A DNA stretch of 64,000 nt from Ceratobasidium sp. AG-K (Eukaryota > Basidiomycota > Agaricomycetes > Cantharellales > Ceratobasidiaceae). Position numbers and translations under genes: made by a program. The DNA is taken from contig JAWNGF010000002.1 in the NCBI GenBank assembly GCA_037039685.1, positions 3,596,001-3,660,000 on the forward strand, written 5' to 3'. Shown piece by piece: positions 24,028 to 35,071 of the stretch; the stretch's first letter is position 1; every line of letters starts with the position of its first letter. A model generated the notes under the pieces. The model was not told the origin of the DNA. It saw only the letters and a program-made list of their open reading frames with translations, and ran no database searches.

Positions 24028-25160
24028 TTACTTGGATACGTCCGTCCCCTTCCGGGTCAGGATCTCGAGAGCGTCCGCCTGGATACCCCACACGGGCTCA
24101 CCTAACTCAGCAATCAGATCGACCCCCTCGGGACTGCACACGTCATCCCAGGGGGCGATCCTGTCCCAATCCAACCACGACACACCCGGCCCGTAGGCAT
24201 CGCCCAAAGCCATAATCCTCCACAGCTCCTCAAGTCCTTCCACGAGTTTGCGATACTCGCTCGAGTTGACGAGTACCTTCTTGGCCACAAGATGGAACGT
24301 CGGCCGGTTCGGTTGGTCACGATTGCACTTGATCGGAATCATCTCTTCAGAAATCCGATAGAGAGCGATCAGGGTGCGAGCCGTGAGGTGGTGCTCGACG
24401 GCGGAAAGTTTGAGAATAATCGTGCCGCCAGCGTATAGGCCGTCCAAGGCGAGGAGGAGTTGGGATACAAGGAGCTGAGCGTCGCTCCAGAGGCGGTTTG
24501 GGCTATAAAGATCAAGCCCTCGGGGGTCAGCGTCGGCCGCCACGAGTGTAAACGAGTGGCGCAGGAAAGGGACGGGGATTAGGCGGGAGGGGTGGGTCCC
24601 AGGGACGAGATCGAGCGAGGCAAGGTCCGCCGAACAGAAGACCATGCGATTGCGGAGGTCGGGAGGGATCGCTAAATTGCGACCACCCCCAAGCGAGAGG
24701 CCCACCCCGTTCGACCTCGAATATTGACGCATTATATACGTCGCATACCCCCCTGGGAAACGTCTAGAAACAGATACGTATGTTCTCAAATTAACAGAGT
24801 GACTCGTACATCACATTAACCACAAAGCACGAACCCAGTGTCTAAGAACCGAACGTCTTGAGGATTATCGACGAAACCTCCCGCCACATAATCCATCGAT
24901 TGAAAGCTCTGAAACAAGTGGTTCAAGAGCTCGGAGTCGTCAAGCTGCCAGTTCGCGAATTCATGAGTAGGAGGGATCTGCTCTGAAGAGTTAGATTGCA
25001 TGCTACACACGACGACAATCAAGGTACTTACATCTTCAAGAAGCTCATTTCGATCATGCAAAGTGGCGCACTCGTCGTGATCGAGTAAGTACTGCACCAG
25101 CAAGCCGGCGCGGGGGTCGGCGTCGGGCTCGAGCGCGGGAGTATTGTTGAAGATAGACAT
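24028..25160 (-). CDS. FtsJ-like methyltransferase-fold protein, copy 2
   Basis: ATG at 25158-25160; three exons. The N-terminus (YLLDHDECATLHDRNELLEDV) aligns with that of copies 3, 4 and 8 (ALVARNDCDILAELI...), placing it in that subgroup. The SAM loop is spliced between FLDTG and RFPGGYATYIM, so the usual C-C/A-PGG is RFPGG here. Further motifs are FCSADLASLDLVP, FTLVAADADPRG, GGTIILKLSAVEHHL and NRPTFHLVAKK, then the family tail GLEELWRIMALGDAYGPG. The Asp and second Lys of the FtsJ tetrad appear kept and the Glu is Thr. It is the most divergent copy but has no obvious lesion. Function unknown. Confidence 0.7.
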
Positions 25161-25558
25161 AGTGAGGCAGCAAAGGATTGGATATACGGCAAATTAGTTC
25201 AATTGGATGATGAATAGTGCGACAGCACGGCAGCAAGAGTGGTATCCTGCCTATGGGGCTCGAGCCGACCAAGTGGCTATGGGTTTTATACCACCCAATA
25301 CCCTAGCCACCTGATGGGAACATGTGACCTCTACTGACTCGACAGGTGAGAATGTGCTGGAATATGCAAGTGAGCTCATCGATGGAACAAATTAGGCAGA
25401 TACATGCGCGCGGTGGGGGCTCGGTTTGATGCACGGGTTTGGCTCGTGAGGTGGTTCGAACATTCCTAAATAGGACGACTCACAGCTCGAGCGGGGGTAT
25501 TGTTGCGTGTAAGGAAACGGAGTGGAATGCATATATTCTGACATGATATTCGTATTTA
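25161..25558. other. Intergenic spacer, copies 2 and 3
   Basis: 398 bp holding the copy 2 promoter, with a TATA-like TTTTATA at about 25285. Its right part resembles the spacer 3' of copy 4 (26900-27110): both contain a CCTAAATA-type word followed by GAGCG/AAGCG-AGGGTATT-type sequence. Confidence 0.45.
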
Positions 25559-26703
25559 CTACACGATTCTACGCTTGTCCATGAACCAACATAGCGCTTC
25601 GTGCTGGACATCCCACACTGGTGTCCCAAGCTGCACGAGCACCGAAAGGCCATGTTCACTCAGCAATTCCTCGTCGCTCGTGATTAATAGCTCGTCATCG
25701 TCATCAATGTCCCGCCCGTATCCTTCTTTTCCCTCGAAGGTCATGATATACCACAACCGTTCAAGCGCGGCAACCAGCTTCTGAAACTCTTGAGACAGGG
25801 GGTTGATACGCTGCGCGAGTACATAGAAGTAACTGCGTACCGCCTGAAATCGATCCGACTTGACCGTCCGAACGAGTTCTGAGGTTCGACACAGCGCGAG
25901 AAGAATACGACCTGTCAGCGTACGTTCAACGCACGCGAGGCGCATAAATATGCTACCACCGGCGGAGACTGCGCGCAAGGCGATGAGGAGCTGGGAAACG
26001 ATAAGACGAGTCCAGTTCCATGATCGTTTGAGGTTGTCTGGGTTGAGGACCCATTGCGCATCGCAGATTACGAGGTCATGCGAAGCTGGTGCAAAGGGGA
26101 GTTGGGTTAAATTATGGGCGGGGGCTGGCGGAGCGGGTTTCGGTATTTTAGGGGCAAGGTTGAATGCTGTAAGGTCGGCGACGTGAAGTTTGTACCGACT
26201 GAGATATTCAGGGTTGGTCATTGCGAACGGTCTACCGCCCAGATCTTCTAGCAGAGTGATACCGAATCCTCTAGCTCGCCAGTTCTTTCGCAGGAGATAC
26301 TGAGAAAATCCTCCCGGTGCGCACCTGCTCCCAAGACCGTTCAATACCCTCTCAATAAAACACTGAACACACTCACCCAATATCCAAGAATTTCCATGTC
26401 TTTGGTATCCATATCATGCGATTCATATTTTCCAGTGAGCTCTCATGAGCCCGGGCAAAGGATATTTCGCGGTCGGTTGAGGACATTTGTTTCGACTCGT
26501 CTCGCACTCTTTCGAAATGTTGGTCAGCCCGCTCGGATTCGTTTGTCTAGCAAGTAGCAGAAAGCATTTCGATTCGGTATGGATATACGTACTTGGTCGC
26601 GAAGAACAATGAGCTCGGCAAGAATGTCACAGTCGTTTCTAGCCACAAGAGCGCGAGTAAGAATTTCGGACCGCCATGAGTGTGTTTCGAGAACTCCCGC
26701 CAT
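25559..26703 (-). CDS. FtsJ-like methyltransferase-fold protein, copy 3
   Basis: ATG at 26701-26703 (MAGVLETHSWRSEILTRALV); three exons. Exon 2 runs from the Ser/Arg-rich RADQHFERVRDESK to KFLDIG and exon 3 starts CAPGGFSQYLL. Motifs in order are LHVADLTAFNLAPKIPKP, ASHDLVICDAQW, AVSAGGSIFMRLACVERTL and QAVRSYFYVLAQR, then the family tail LERLWYIMTFEGKEGYGRDI. The tetrad Asp is kept. The second Lys position is Arg (FMRL) and the Glu position is Tyr, so canonical FtsJ chemistry is unlikely unless other residues substitute. It is closely related to copy 4: the last exons are mostly identical by eye. No frame lesion seen. Confidence 0.75.
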
Positions 26704-27115
26704 TGTGGATATTGCTTAGCTGCGATATAGCGGTTCGGGGGGTGGTGGCCAGAATATATGGGTGCACGGTGAGGCTAGTGTCACAAATGTATGTAATTGA
26801 TAGCCACCGCACGGTTCTTTCACCACCCCGTTGTCCTGCCGAAAAGGTATCTCCGGAAAATGATCTCCTCGTTGATAGCCTCGTGGACAATGGTTAGTCC
26901 AAAAAAGTAAATCCTTATGGCGGACAGTCGTCTCCGGGTCAAACCTATGCTAAGGCGGGGGTGATAGATGTGCCGCTCAAGTTTCGGTTCGAGCGGCTGA
27001 GATATCGGTCTAAACTTCCTAAATACGGAAGTTCATAAGCCAAGCGAGGGTATTTGCTGCGCACGGTAAGTTAGAATAGCACGTGTATATTCCAGTGGTA
27101 TCTTTATTTACCAGA
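26704..27115. other. Intergenic spacer, copies 3 and 4
   Basis: 412 bp. The part next to the copy 3 start (a GATAGCCACCGCACGG word and a CACCACCCCG word) is clearly homologous to the copy 4 upstream region at 28350-28440, evidence that the promoter was duplicated with the gene. Confidence 0.6.
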
Positions 27116-28261
27116 CTATACACCGCGAGTGTTCAAGAACGAAGACAGCGCGTCGTACTGAACGTTCCACACTGGCGTCCCAAGCTGCACGAGCACCGAA
27201 AGACCCTGCTCGCTCAGAAGCTCCTCATCGCTCGTAACCAACTGTTCGTCCTCGTCATTGATGTCCCGCCCGTACCCTTCCTTTCCCTCGAACGTCATGA
27301 TGTACCACAGTCGTTCGAGTGCAGTAACCAGCTTCTGAAAGACCTCCGAAGAAGTATCTATCCGCTGCGCGAGTACATAAAAGTAACTCCGCACAGACTG
27401 AAATTGGCTTGACTTGACTGTCCGAACGAGCTCCGAGATTCGGCACAGTGCGAGAAGGATTCGACCTGTAAGGGTGCGCTCGACACATGATAGGCGCATG
27501 AATATGTTGCCACCCGGAGACACAGCACGCAGGGCAACAAGGAGTTGAGAAATGATGAGACGTGTCCAGTTCCACGACCGTACGACATTGTCAGGGTTGA
27601 AGACCCATTGTGCGTCGCAGATTACGAGGTCTTGGGAGGCTGGTTCAAAAGGAAGTGGTTTTATATCTTGGACTGTGGGTGCGGATGTAGGCTTTGCTAT
27701 GCCAGGCGCGAGATCGAACGCGGCGAGATCGGCGAGGTGGAGGCTGTATCGACTGAGGTATTCGGGATTAGACATTGTAAATAGGCTTCCGCCTAGCTCT
27801 TCGGGGAGAGTGATTCCTATTCCTCTTGCTCGCAAATTTCTCAGCATGAGATGCTGGGTAAACCCTCCCGGTGCGCATCTGTTGTGAATATCTCAGTTCT
27901 AGAGGCCCCCAGATGTACAGTAGGCGAGCTCACCCAAGATCCAGGAAGTTCGACGTCCGCGGCATCCATACTACACCGTTCATATCATCCATAGCTCTCT
28001 CGTAGCCCATGGAGAACGATCTACTACGATTGGCTGGACTCTGTTTCTTGGCCTCCTCTCGATTCTTCGTGAAGTGCTGATCGACTCGGTTGGATTGACT
28101 CGCCTGAAGACACATTGAGAAACGTTAAGGTGTACAATAAGTCTACATACCTGATCGCGAATAACAATGAGCTCAGCGAGGATGTCACAGTCCTTCCTTG
28201 CCACAAGGGCACGGGTGAGGGTTTCTGATTGCCAAGAGCTAGTATCGAGAGAGTTCGCCAT
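27116..28261 (-). CDS. FtsJ-like methyltransferase-fold protein, copy 4
   Basis: ATG at 28259-28261 (MANSLDTSSWQSETLTRALV); three exons with the same intron positions as copy 3. The SAM loop is FLDLG | CAPGGFTQHLM. Other motifs are LHLADLAAFDLAPGI, SQDLVICDAQW, AVSPGGNIFMRLSCVERTL and QSVRSYFYVLAQR, with the tail LERLWYIMTFEGKEGYGRDI. As in copy 3, Arg replaces the second tetrad Lys and Tyr sits at the Glu position. The shared substitutions and shared 5' flank show that copies 3 and 4 arose from a tandem duplication of a unit of roughly 1.6 kb. The frame is intact; substrate unknown. Confidence 0.75.
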
Positions 28262-28682
28262 TGTAGACGCGGCTTGGCTCTAGTGTCGACAGCCGGGAGG
28301 TCGTTGGAATGGATATGGGCAGCGAAACCACCGTCGGAAATCTGTGCGTGATCGATAGCCACGGCACGGCTCTTGCACCACCCCATTTTCCAGCGGAAAG
28401 GCATCTGGTAAAATCACCTCCACGTTGATGGCCGCGTGGCTAGGGGGTGGCAAGGGTGCGTGTAACCACATCCCACGATCCGCAGTGCTTGCGTCAAAGC
28501 TGTTCTAAGGCCGAGAAAACCGACAGGGTTACCCAAGTGGTGGTCGTCACTGCAATTGTCTACAAATATTGGTCATTGGCTACCATACAACAACAACAAA
28601 CATCACCACAATTGGAGTGGCTACACCAGACTGACCATACCACACGCACGTTTTCAAAATTCCTATTATAGCTCTCCCTATT
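28262..28682. other. Intergenic spacer
   Basis: 421 bp upstream of copy 4 and 3' of the shikimate-dehydrogenase-like gene. The left half is homologous to the copy 3 upstream region. The right half has short CA/ACA-rich stretches. No gene. Confidence 0.5.
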
Positions 28683-29820
28683 CTACAGCTTCGAGACAGA
28701 CAAAGGCGCGTCCGGTGAATCCTGTGCTCGGTCATGCTCCTCCCCGACCACTACTACATCCGCCATCTTTTCCACAAACTCCCGCGCCCGTTCCATTACA
28801 TCGGTACTAATGCCATCCCCACAGGCAACCTGAACGGATGCGTCACCCGCCTGCCACATCCTACTCTGTGCAAGCCCTTGTTCTATCATCGCCTGCACTC
28901 CTCCGATGGGTTCCCAATCTAGCGCTGCGGCTATTTGGAGGAGTGGGGTGTTGCGTGGACGGTAAGCCATGTCGAGGAACAAACGCTGGCGCGGAAGGGG
29001 GAGGCCGCGTAATAAGTTCGAATTGTCTGTAGAAGAGTCATATGGTTGCGTTAAGACGTGCGTAATCATGGTGTACACCCCGCGTTCGGCGTCTGTTACT
29101 GGAAGGTATGCGGGAATTGCGCCGACAACTGCGACAATTGGCGGACGACCAGGTTCGGACAGCACCTTTTCCGCTTCGGCGATGCTCTTGAGATGTACTA
29201 GAGGAAGGCCGGGGAAGCATTCGAATAGAGCATCGATTTCGGCTTGGTCACGATTCATGAGATAGATGGGCGAGAGTCCCATGGTGTTCATCGCATGAAT
29301 CCCAGAGCGGGCAGCACCTCCTCCGCCAATAGAGAGGGCTGCAGCGTGACCGGGAGCGAACTTATCGGAAGAAGAAAATGTACGGTCGCATTGGAGGCCG
29401 AGCTGACGGAGGAGGGAATTGCGAACTCCGAGATAGTCTGTATTCGTTCCAACCGCTTTCATAACACCTGTTTTGGGATCCAAGACAGGAACGATGGTAT
29501 TGACTGCGCCGACAGCCTTGGCCTCTGGCGTAATTTCATCAAGGTGCTTCATGACTGTGACCTTCATAGGCATAGTTACACTAAAATGATTTGGGTTGTG
29601 AGTTTGCTACTTGGAATGGTCTTTTGACTTGCCCCGACCCCCCAAAATTAGGACTGCGCACGACATCCATCATCTCTTGAGTGATGCGCGAGGTGGACCA
29701 GCACTCGTAAGTTTTGTTGGTACCCATAGCTTGGAATATAAAGTTTTGAAATGCTGGTGAGGCCGAGTGCAGGACCGGGTACCCGAACAGGTAGTGCTTG
29801 TCTCGAGCGGGAGCAGTCAT
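28683..29820 (-). CDS. Shikimate/quinate dehydrogenase-like protein (AroE family)
   Basis: NAD(P)-dependent oxidoreductase of the shikimate dehydrogenase superfamily. ATG at 29818-29820 (MTAPARDKHYLFGYP); one short intron at about 29580-29640 splits it into two exons, about 355 residues. The substrate domain has the S-x-S motif in HSASPAFQN, then the catalytic Lys in VTMPMKVTVMKHLDEITP, AVGAVNTIVP, and the Asp in GTNTDYLGVRN. The nucleotide loop is SIGGGGAARSGIHAM. Fungi usually make shikimate with the pentafunctional AROM protein, so a stand-alone enzyme like this more likely serves quinate/shikimate use or another pathway; that is inference. It interrupts the tandem methyltransferase array and shares its strand. 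Confidence 0.85.
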
Positions 29821-30396
29821 GGTTGAGACTTGTAGGTTGAGTAAGAGTGAAGGGCAGGTGTAAACTTGGCACAGTTTTCGATAGTTAAATAGCACGTCGG
29901 GCGAGTTGCAGCTAACAAGCAAGTGGTTTGGAGCAATTCATCTAAACTTCTGCTTCGCAACGGATATTTCGGATCTCGGATCTTCGAGAATGGCTCTCTT
30001 CGCATTGACCGACGGTGAAATTGAGGGGAAGTATACCCATGAATAGAAAATATAACGTTGGGCTGTCGACGTTATGGTTCAAATTCTTTCCAGTTGCGGG
30101 CCGGACATTTCCAACCACTTTCATGATCCGATTGGTCGAGGTCGGGTGTTGTTTGTCTTGTCGTGTTTATCACAGTGGATCAAGAGAAAAACAAACTTGA
30201 TATGCTGCTAGACTATCATAAATGCATATCCATACCAGACACACGATGTACTATACGGGCTTGGGCGATATCCAAACCTGTGGCATGCAGTTTGCGTGCC
30301 GACTTATCACATACGGTTCGAATTCGGTCTGTATCAAATCAGCCCCAACTTAGCATATAGTCGTTCAGTAGCCTCAAAGAGATCGCACTTACCCTA
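29821..30396. other. Intergenic stretch
   Basis: 576 bp with the promoter of the AroE-family gene at its left and the 3' flank of copy 5 at its right. No gene recognised. Confidence 0.45.
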
Positions 30397-31481
30397 TTAG
30401 ACTTGAGAGGCCTGGTACATCTCGTTGATGGGAGCTAACAGGGCGTCTAGGCGCTCCTTCGTGGCGGCGATTTCCTCCGGCGTCGCAATGATGTTGATAT
30501 CGTTCACAGTCATACGGCGTCCAAACCCAGCTGTTCCAAAAAAGGTCATGAAATACCACAGCCCTTCGAGTTTCCTCGCCAGGATATCGCACCGACTAGA
30601 GTTGGGCGAGCTAACAAGGATATAAAATGTGGGCTTATCAGCGTAAATACTCATCGGCTTGATTGCCCGAACAGGCACGTCTGAGAGTTGTTGAAGGGCA
30701 ACGACGATGCGTTTCATGACCTCGGGGAAAACACGGAGGCTCAGCTTGATGAGCAAGAATCCTGTGGGTTTGATAGCGCGTAGAGCGATCAGCAACTGCG
30801 ATACTACGAGCCTTTCCCGGCACCATCCTGCACGGGGGTTATCGGTCAGCATACGGTCATCCAAATGTCCATCCGCCATGACAAAATCAAAGGAATGATC
30901 GCCAGGCGTAATTGGGCATGGCGAGAATAATGCTGGGTCTCACACCCCGTCAATGCTCGACGGGACGAGGTTAAACATGGTCAGATCTTCGAAGCAAACT
31001 TCGAGACGACTCTGGAGGTTTATGGGCACTGCCAACGAGTGTCCCCCGTATTCGGGAGGAAGTGAGATACCTAGTCCAGTGGCGCCGGGCCACTTGCTTA
31101 GGACGTATGTGGCGAAGCCACCTGGACAACACCTAATAATCTTGTCAGTAGACCACACCAATGCGTTGGCAATTAGATATTTACTTACCCAAGGTCCAGG
31201 AACTTGCCGTCGGGGACGAAGTCGTACAGACGGTCCATCTCTTCGAGGGCATATCGCATCCTACTCATATACGGCTCATCGAGAATCGAGACCGAGGGTG
31301 GGTTGTTTGCGCTGTAATTTCCAGGGGATGGGGCAAAAGGTGAGTTAGCTACCGTCACAGGTTCACTTGGAACCTCTACGTTGTTGTTGCGCGGCTCAAG
31401 CACGGGTTCTGATATCAACGGCAGAGGCAGCGTGGTGGGGGGGGCGGCTGGGGAAGGCACTGGCTCAATGAACTGCACCAT
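30397..31481 (-). pseudogene. FtsJ-like methyltransferase-fold, copy 5, with nonsense codon
   Basis: ATG at 31479-31481 (MVQFIEPVPSPAAPP). Exon 1 ends KFLDLG and exon 2 begins CCPGGFATYVLSKWPGATG, as in copies 6 and 7. The frame runs to PSSIDGV and meets TGA at 30940-30942, then continues without further stops through FDFVMADGH, FLLIKLSL, KPMSIYADKPTFYILVSS and the tail LEGLWYFMTFFGTAGFGRRM to the normal end at 30397. Copies 6 and 7 have Trp (TGG) at this position (ELWDTS, GFWDTA), so TGG to TGA explains the stop. No plausible intron removes it. The product would keep the SAM loop but lack all catalytic motifs. The lesion is probably recent, because the rest is undamaged. Confidence 0.75.
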
Positions 31482-32283
31482 GATAGGAAAAGAAATGTAA
31501 CAGTGAGTTGGGGTATGTCGTAGAGAGGTAGGGCGGGGGTCAAGACTTGGCTGTTGGGGGAGGGGGGATAAACGCGTTATATATGGGGACTGTATAGCTA
31601 CACCAATACTTCGTCACCTAGTTGCCTGATATGGGTAGAACCCGAAACCATCGTGATGGATAACTCGTGCACCTGGGAGCCAACGTCGAGATACGATTGG
31701 TTGCTAGCTTGGGTTAGCTTTGAGAGTTCAGTCATATCGACCTTGCCTTGGCTCAAAAAGACGCATTAAATGGTACAGTTGAAAAAGGGGTTTGGGTGTG
31801 CTGGTACTCGCTACCCAGCAACTTGCAAGCGCAAGCGTCGACCACAGTTCACTGTGCCCGCAGTGTGATACGTTACATTTATGCCGCATACATTCTACAT
31901 AGTTATATAATCTGTCGTCATCATCGCATTGTTCACAGGGGGCAGGCCATCCAGCTTTTCTTTAGCTAGTTAGCTTTTGAGTACGCCTCGCCGACCATAG
32001 GTAAGATGGATAGTCCCCCCAAGCAGGCACAAATATTCGCGTACATAACCCCCCAAGTAAATATTGGTCCAAGTGTTGACCACGGGGGCTGCCTTGAGGT
32101 GAAAAAAATCAAATACAATTATATTGCTCATAACCGGATAACCACACAAAGTACCGACATCGCTAACAAACTTCGGGTTTATGCAGGAAAACAAAATCTC
32201 AGATACGATTCGCTGTATTACAACCACTGTGACTAGACGGAAGGGAAGTGAGCGCGCTGTCAAGCGCAGTGAAAGAAGTTCAC
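31482..32283. promoter_or_regulatory. Copy 5 upstream region / spacer to copy 6
   Basis: 802 bp. A TATA-like TTATATATGG (31577-31586) lies about 97 bp upstream of the copy 5 ATG. A segment around 31610-31720 (words such as GATATGG-AGAACC and TGGGAGCCAA) matches the copy 6 upstream region at 33540-33650. The remainder, 31730-32280, shows no gene. Confidence 0.5.
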
Positions 32284-33413
32284 TTACACAACGGTCGCGC
32301 TAGGAGATTGAGGGGGCTGCGCTGCTGCGGCTTTCGCAGTCTGATATATTGTGTCAATTGGAACAAACAGTCCATCGAGGAACCCTCGTGCAGCGGTGAT
32401 TTCCCGTGGCATCGCAATAGTATTGAGTTCATTCACACTCATCCTGCGCCCAACCCCGTCGTATCCGAAGAACGTCATGAAACACCACAACCCTTCAAGC
32501 TTCCTTGCTAAGAGATCACACTTATCGGAATTGGGTGAATTAACAAGGAGGTTGAGCGTGGGTTTATTAGCATAAATACACATCGGTTTAATTGCCTTGA
32601 CTGGCATTTCCGTAAGTTGTCGAAGAGCAACAACGATGCGTTTCATGAATTCGGGCGAGGCATGGAGACTAAGCTTGAGTAGCAACGTCCCCGTAGGTTT
32701 AACAGCGCGTAAAGCGATGAGTAACTGCGATACCACGAGCCTATCCCGACACCATCCTGGTCGACGATTGTCGATCGCCAGGAGGTCATGGATATGCCCG
32801 TCCGCCATCACAAGATCGAAGGAATGATCACTAGGCTTGACTGGGCATGGAGGAAACGATGACGTATCCCATAACTCGCCAACGCTAGACGGAGCGAGGT
32901 CGAACATGGTTAAATCTTCATAGCGAATCTCGAGACGACTTTGAAGGTTTGCGGGCACGGCCAGCGAGTGTCCGCCGTCTTGAGGGGGGAGTGATATGCC
33001 TAATCCTGTGGCACTGGGCCACTTGTTCAAGATGTATGCGGCGAAGCCACCTGGGCAACAGCTAAGGACATCGTCAGCAAAAGCGTCAATGAATGTATTG
33101 ATGGATGTATACTCACCCAATGGTCCAAGAACCTGCCGTCAGGGACAAATTCATGCTCACGATCCATCTCTTCAAGAGCAGATCGCATCTTAAGCATATA
33201 CGATTTCTCGTGAAATAAACGCGTCTTGTTCACGGCGACATTTCCAGGGTGGGAAGGGGCAAAATTCTGATCAGCTGTGTTCGCCGGTTCACTCGGAGCC
33301 TCAATTGTGTTGGGAATATTCTGAGGCTCTAATGTTTGTCCCGACGCCAACGCTGATGTCCGTGTGGCGGGGAGAGCGACTGGGGGACACGCCTTTTCAT
33401 TGATTTGCACCAT
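32284..33413 (-). pseudogene. FtsJ-like methyltransferase-fold, copy 6, with exon-1 frameshift
   Basis: ATG at 33411-33413 (MVQINEKACPPVALP). Exon 1 should end FLDLG before the donor, as in copies 5 and 7. It reads FLDHW instead because of one extra base: the plus strand has CCCAATGGTCC at 33117-33127, against CCCAAGGTCC in copy 5. Splicing at the evident GTGAGT donor and the TTAG acceptor at about 33065 would then put exon 2 (CCPGGFAAYILNKW onwards) out of frame. Exon 2 is otherwise open and complete, with FDLVMADGH, TLLLKLSLH, KPMCIYANKPTLNLL and LEGLWCFMTFFGYDGVGRR, ending at 32284. A shifted donor or sequencing error could rescue it; otherwise it is a pseudogene. Confidence 0.65.
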
Positions 33414-33991
33414 GGTAGGGAAGGAAAGGAAGTAGTGAAGTAGGGGGTGTTATGGGGGGGTATGTGCATGAACGCGTCAGGGTTGGACGATCGTGCTGAG
33501 TTGCGTGCTCTTCATATATGCTGGAAGCTACATAGCCACATCAATGCTTGGTCACACTTACTGGATATGGACAGAACCTGGCCCTTCGTAAAAGGTGACT
33601 CGCGCGCTTGGGAGCCAAAGTCAACGCGCGATTGGCTACTGATATGGGTTGGCATCGAAAACCTCGTCGTATCATCATTTTCTCATGAACCTAACCGCGG
33701 AGAAACGTCCTACAGACTTAATTTGGGGGGCTCCGGGCATATGCGTGATGACTCTGAAGTACGAGCATTTTCTACAATCCACTACGTCCACAGGGTATAC
33801 TGCATTTGTAGAGTACGTACTTTACATATTTATACATGTCGTTATCGCTACGGGTTTGTAAGAAGACAGAGCCGCTTGGCGATTGGGGTTTCAAGGTTTA
33901 TCAGCCTTTGTGAATGAAGTCGGCCGACTATGGGTAAGATATATTATCTTGGGATGTGAACGTAAAACTCACTCTCCAAGATCATCTCTTT
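33414..33991. promoter_or_regulatory. Copy 6 upstream region / spacer to copy 7
   Basis: 578 bp. A TATA-like CATATATG lies at 33513-33520, about 100 bp upstream of the copy 6 ATG, at the same distance as in copy 5. The segment 33540-33650 is homologous to the copy 5 upstream region. The part near 33910-33950 (GCCGACTATGGGTAAGAT) resembles 31988-32010 (GCCGACCATAGGTAAGAT), showing the duplicated unit includes the flank. Confidence 0.55.
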
Positions 33992-35071
33992 TCAGGCGCC
34001 GACCACGGGGGCTGGTTTGAACTTTGCCGCCCTTCGAACCTCTTCAATGGGAGCAAACAGGAACTTCAATTGTTGTTTTGCGATGAGGATTTCAGGGTAT
34101 GTTGCGATAAGATCCATGTCGTTTTCTGAGAGTCCCCTGCCGAATCCGTTTGGGCCGCCAAACGTCATAAAATACCATAGTCCTTCGAGGATCCGGACCA
34201 GCCGATCACATAGAGAAGGAATGGGCGACTGTATTAGGATGTAGAATGTGGCGGCGGTAGCATAGATGCTGGTTGGTTTGATTGCCCGAATGGGAAGGGG
34301 GGTGAGTCGACTGAGTGCAAGGACGATCCGTTCCATTAGAGGTACGGAGACTTGAAGACTCAGCTTGGCGAGCAAGGTTCCCCAGGGATTGACGGCGCGC
34401 AAGGCGGCGAGTAGCTGGGACAACAAAAGTCGGTCCCTACTCCATGGTGCTCGAGGGTCGTCCTTAGTCATACACGGAGGCTGGTGTCCGTCTACCATAA
34501 CAAAGTCGAAGGACCGGGGTGGAATAGGGCAAGGTGTGAATATGGCAGTGTCCCAAAATCCTTGGATGAGAGACGGCGCGAGGTCGAACATAGTCACGTC
34601 GGCCCAATGGACTTCCAGTCGATCGCGTAGTTCCATCGGTACGGCCAGTGAATGCCCGCCAAACTCGACAGGAAGGGATACGCCGACGCCTCTGGCGTTT
34701 GGCCATTTACTAAGAACATATGTGGAAAACCCTCCGGGACAGCATCTGAAATGTTAAATTTCAACTCGGTGAGATATATACTTATTGTCCACTTACCCGA
34801 GGTCCAGAAAATTCCCGTCTGGGACAAATCCAAACTGATTGTCCATCTCTTGCAGCGCGTAGCGCATCTTGTGCATGTATGTTTCTTCGTCAGCGGAAAA
34901 CATATTGTTGGCGTTGAGGACTCCAACCGGCTTAGGACCAGTTTGGGGCTGGACCAAGGGGCAAACGACACATAGGGGTTGGCGTATGGTGGTGGAACTG
35001 GTAGGACGAAACCTGAGATAACCAGACAATCTATACACGTCATATTGATGCCTTTTATGTGAAACCGGCAT
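33992..35071 (-). CDS. FtsJ-like methyltransferase-fold protein, copy 7
   Basis: ATG at 35069-35071 (MPVSHKRHQYDVYRL) is the nearest in-frame start; an upstream exon is possible. Exon 1 ends MRYALQEMDNQFGFVPDGNFLDLG with donor GTAAGT at about 34800. Exon 2 begins with the SAM loop CCPGGFSTYVLSKWPNARG. Motifs follow: VHWADVTMFDLAPS, FDFVMVDGHQPP, AVNPWGTLLAKLSL and KPTSIYATAATFYILIQS, then the tail LEGLWYFMTFGGPNGFGRGL. The frame is intact to 33992, making this the best-preserved member of the copy 5-7 subgroup. The tetrad Asp and second Lys are present, the Glu position is Thr, and the first Lys position is Ala. Confidence 0.75.

Noticed and set aside
30316..30330. GGTTCGAATTC, resembling a tRNA B box
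   Set aside because: No matching A box or cloverleaf arms at the right distance.
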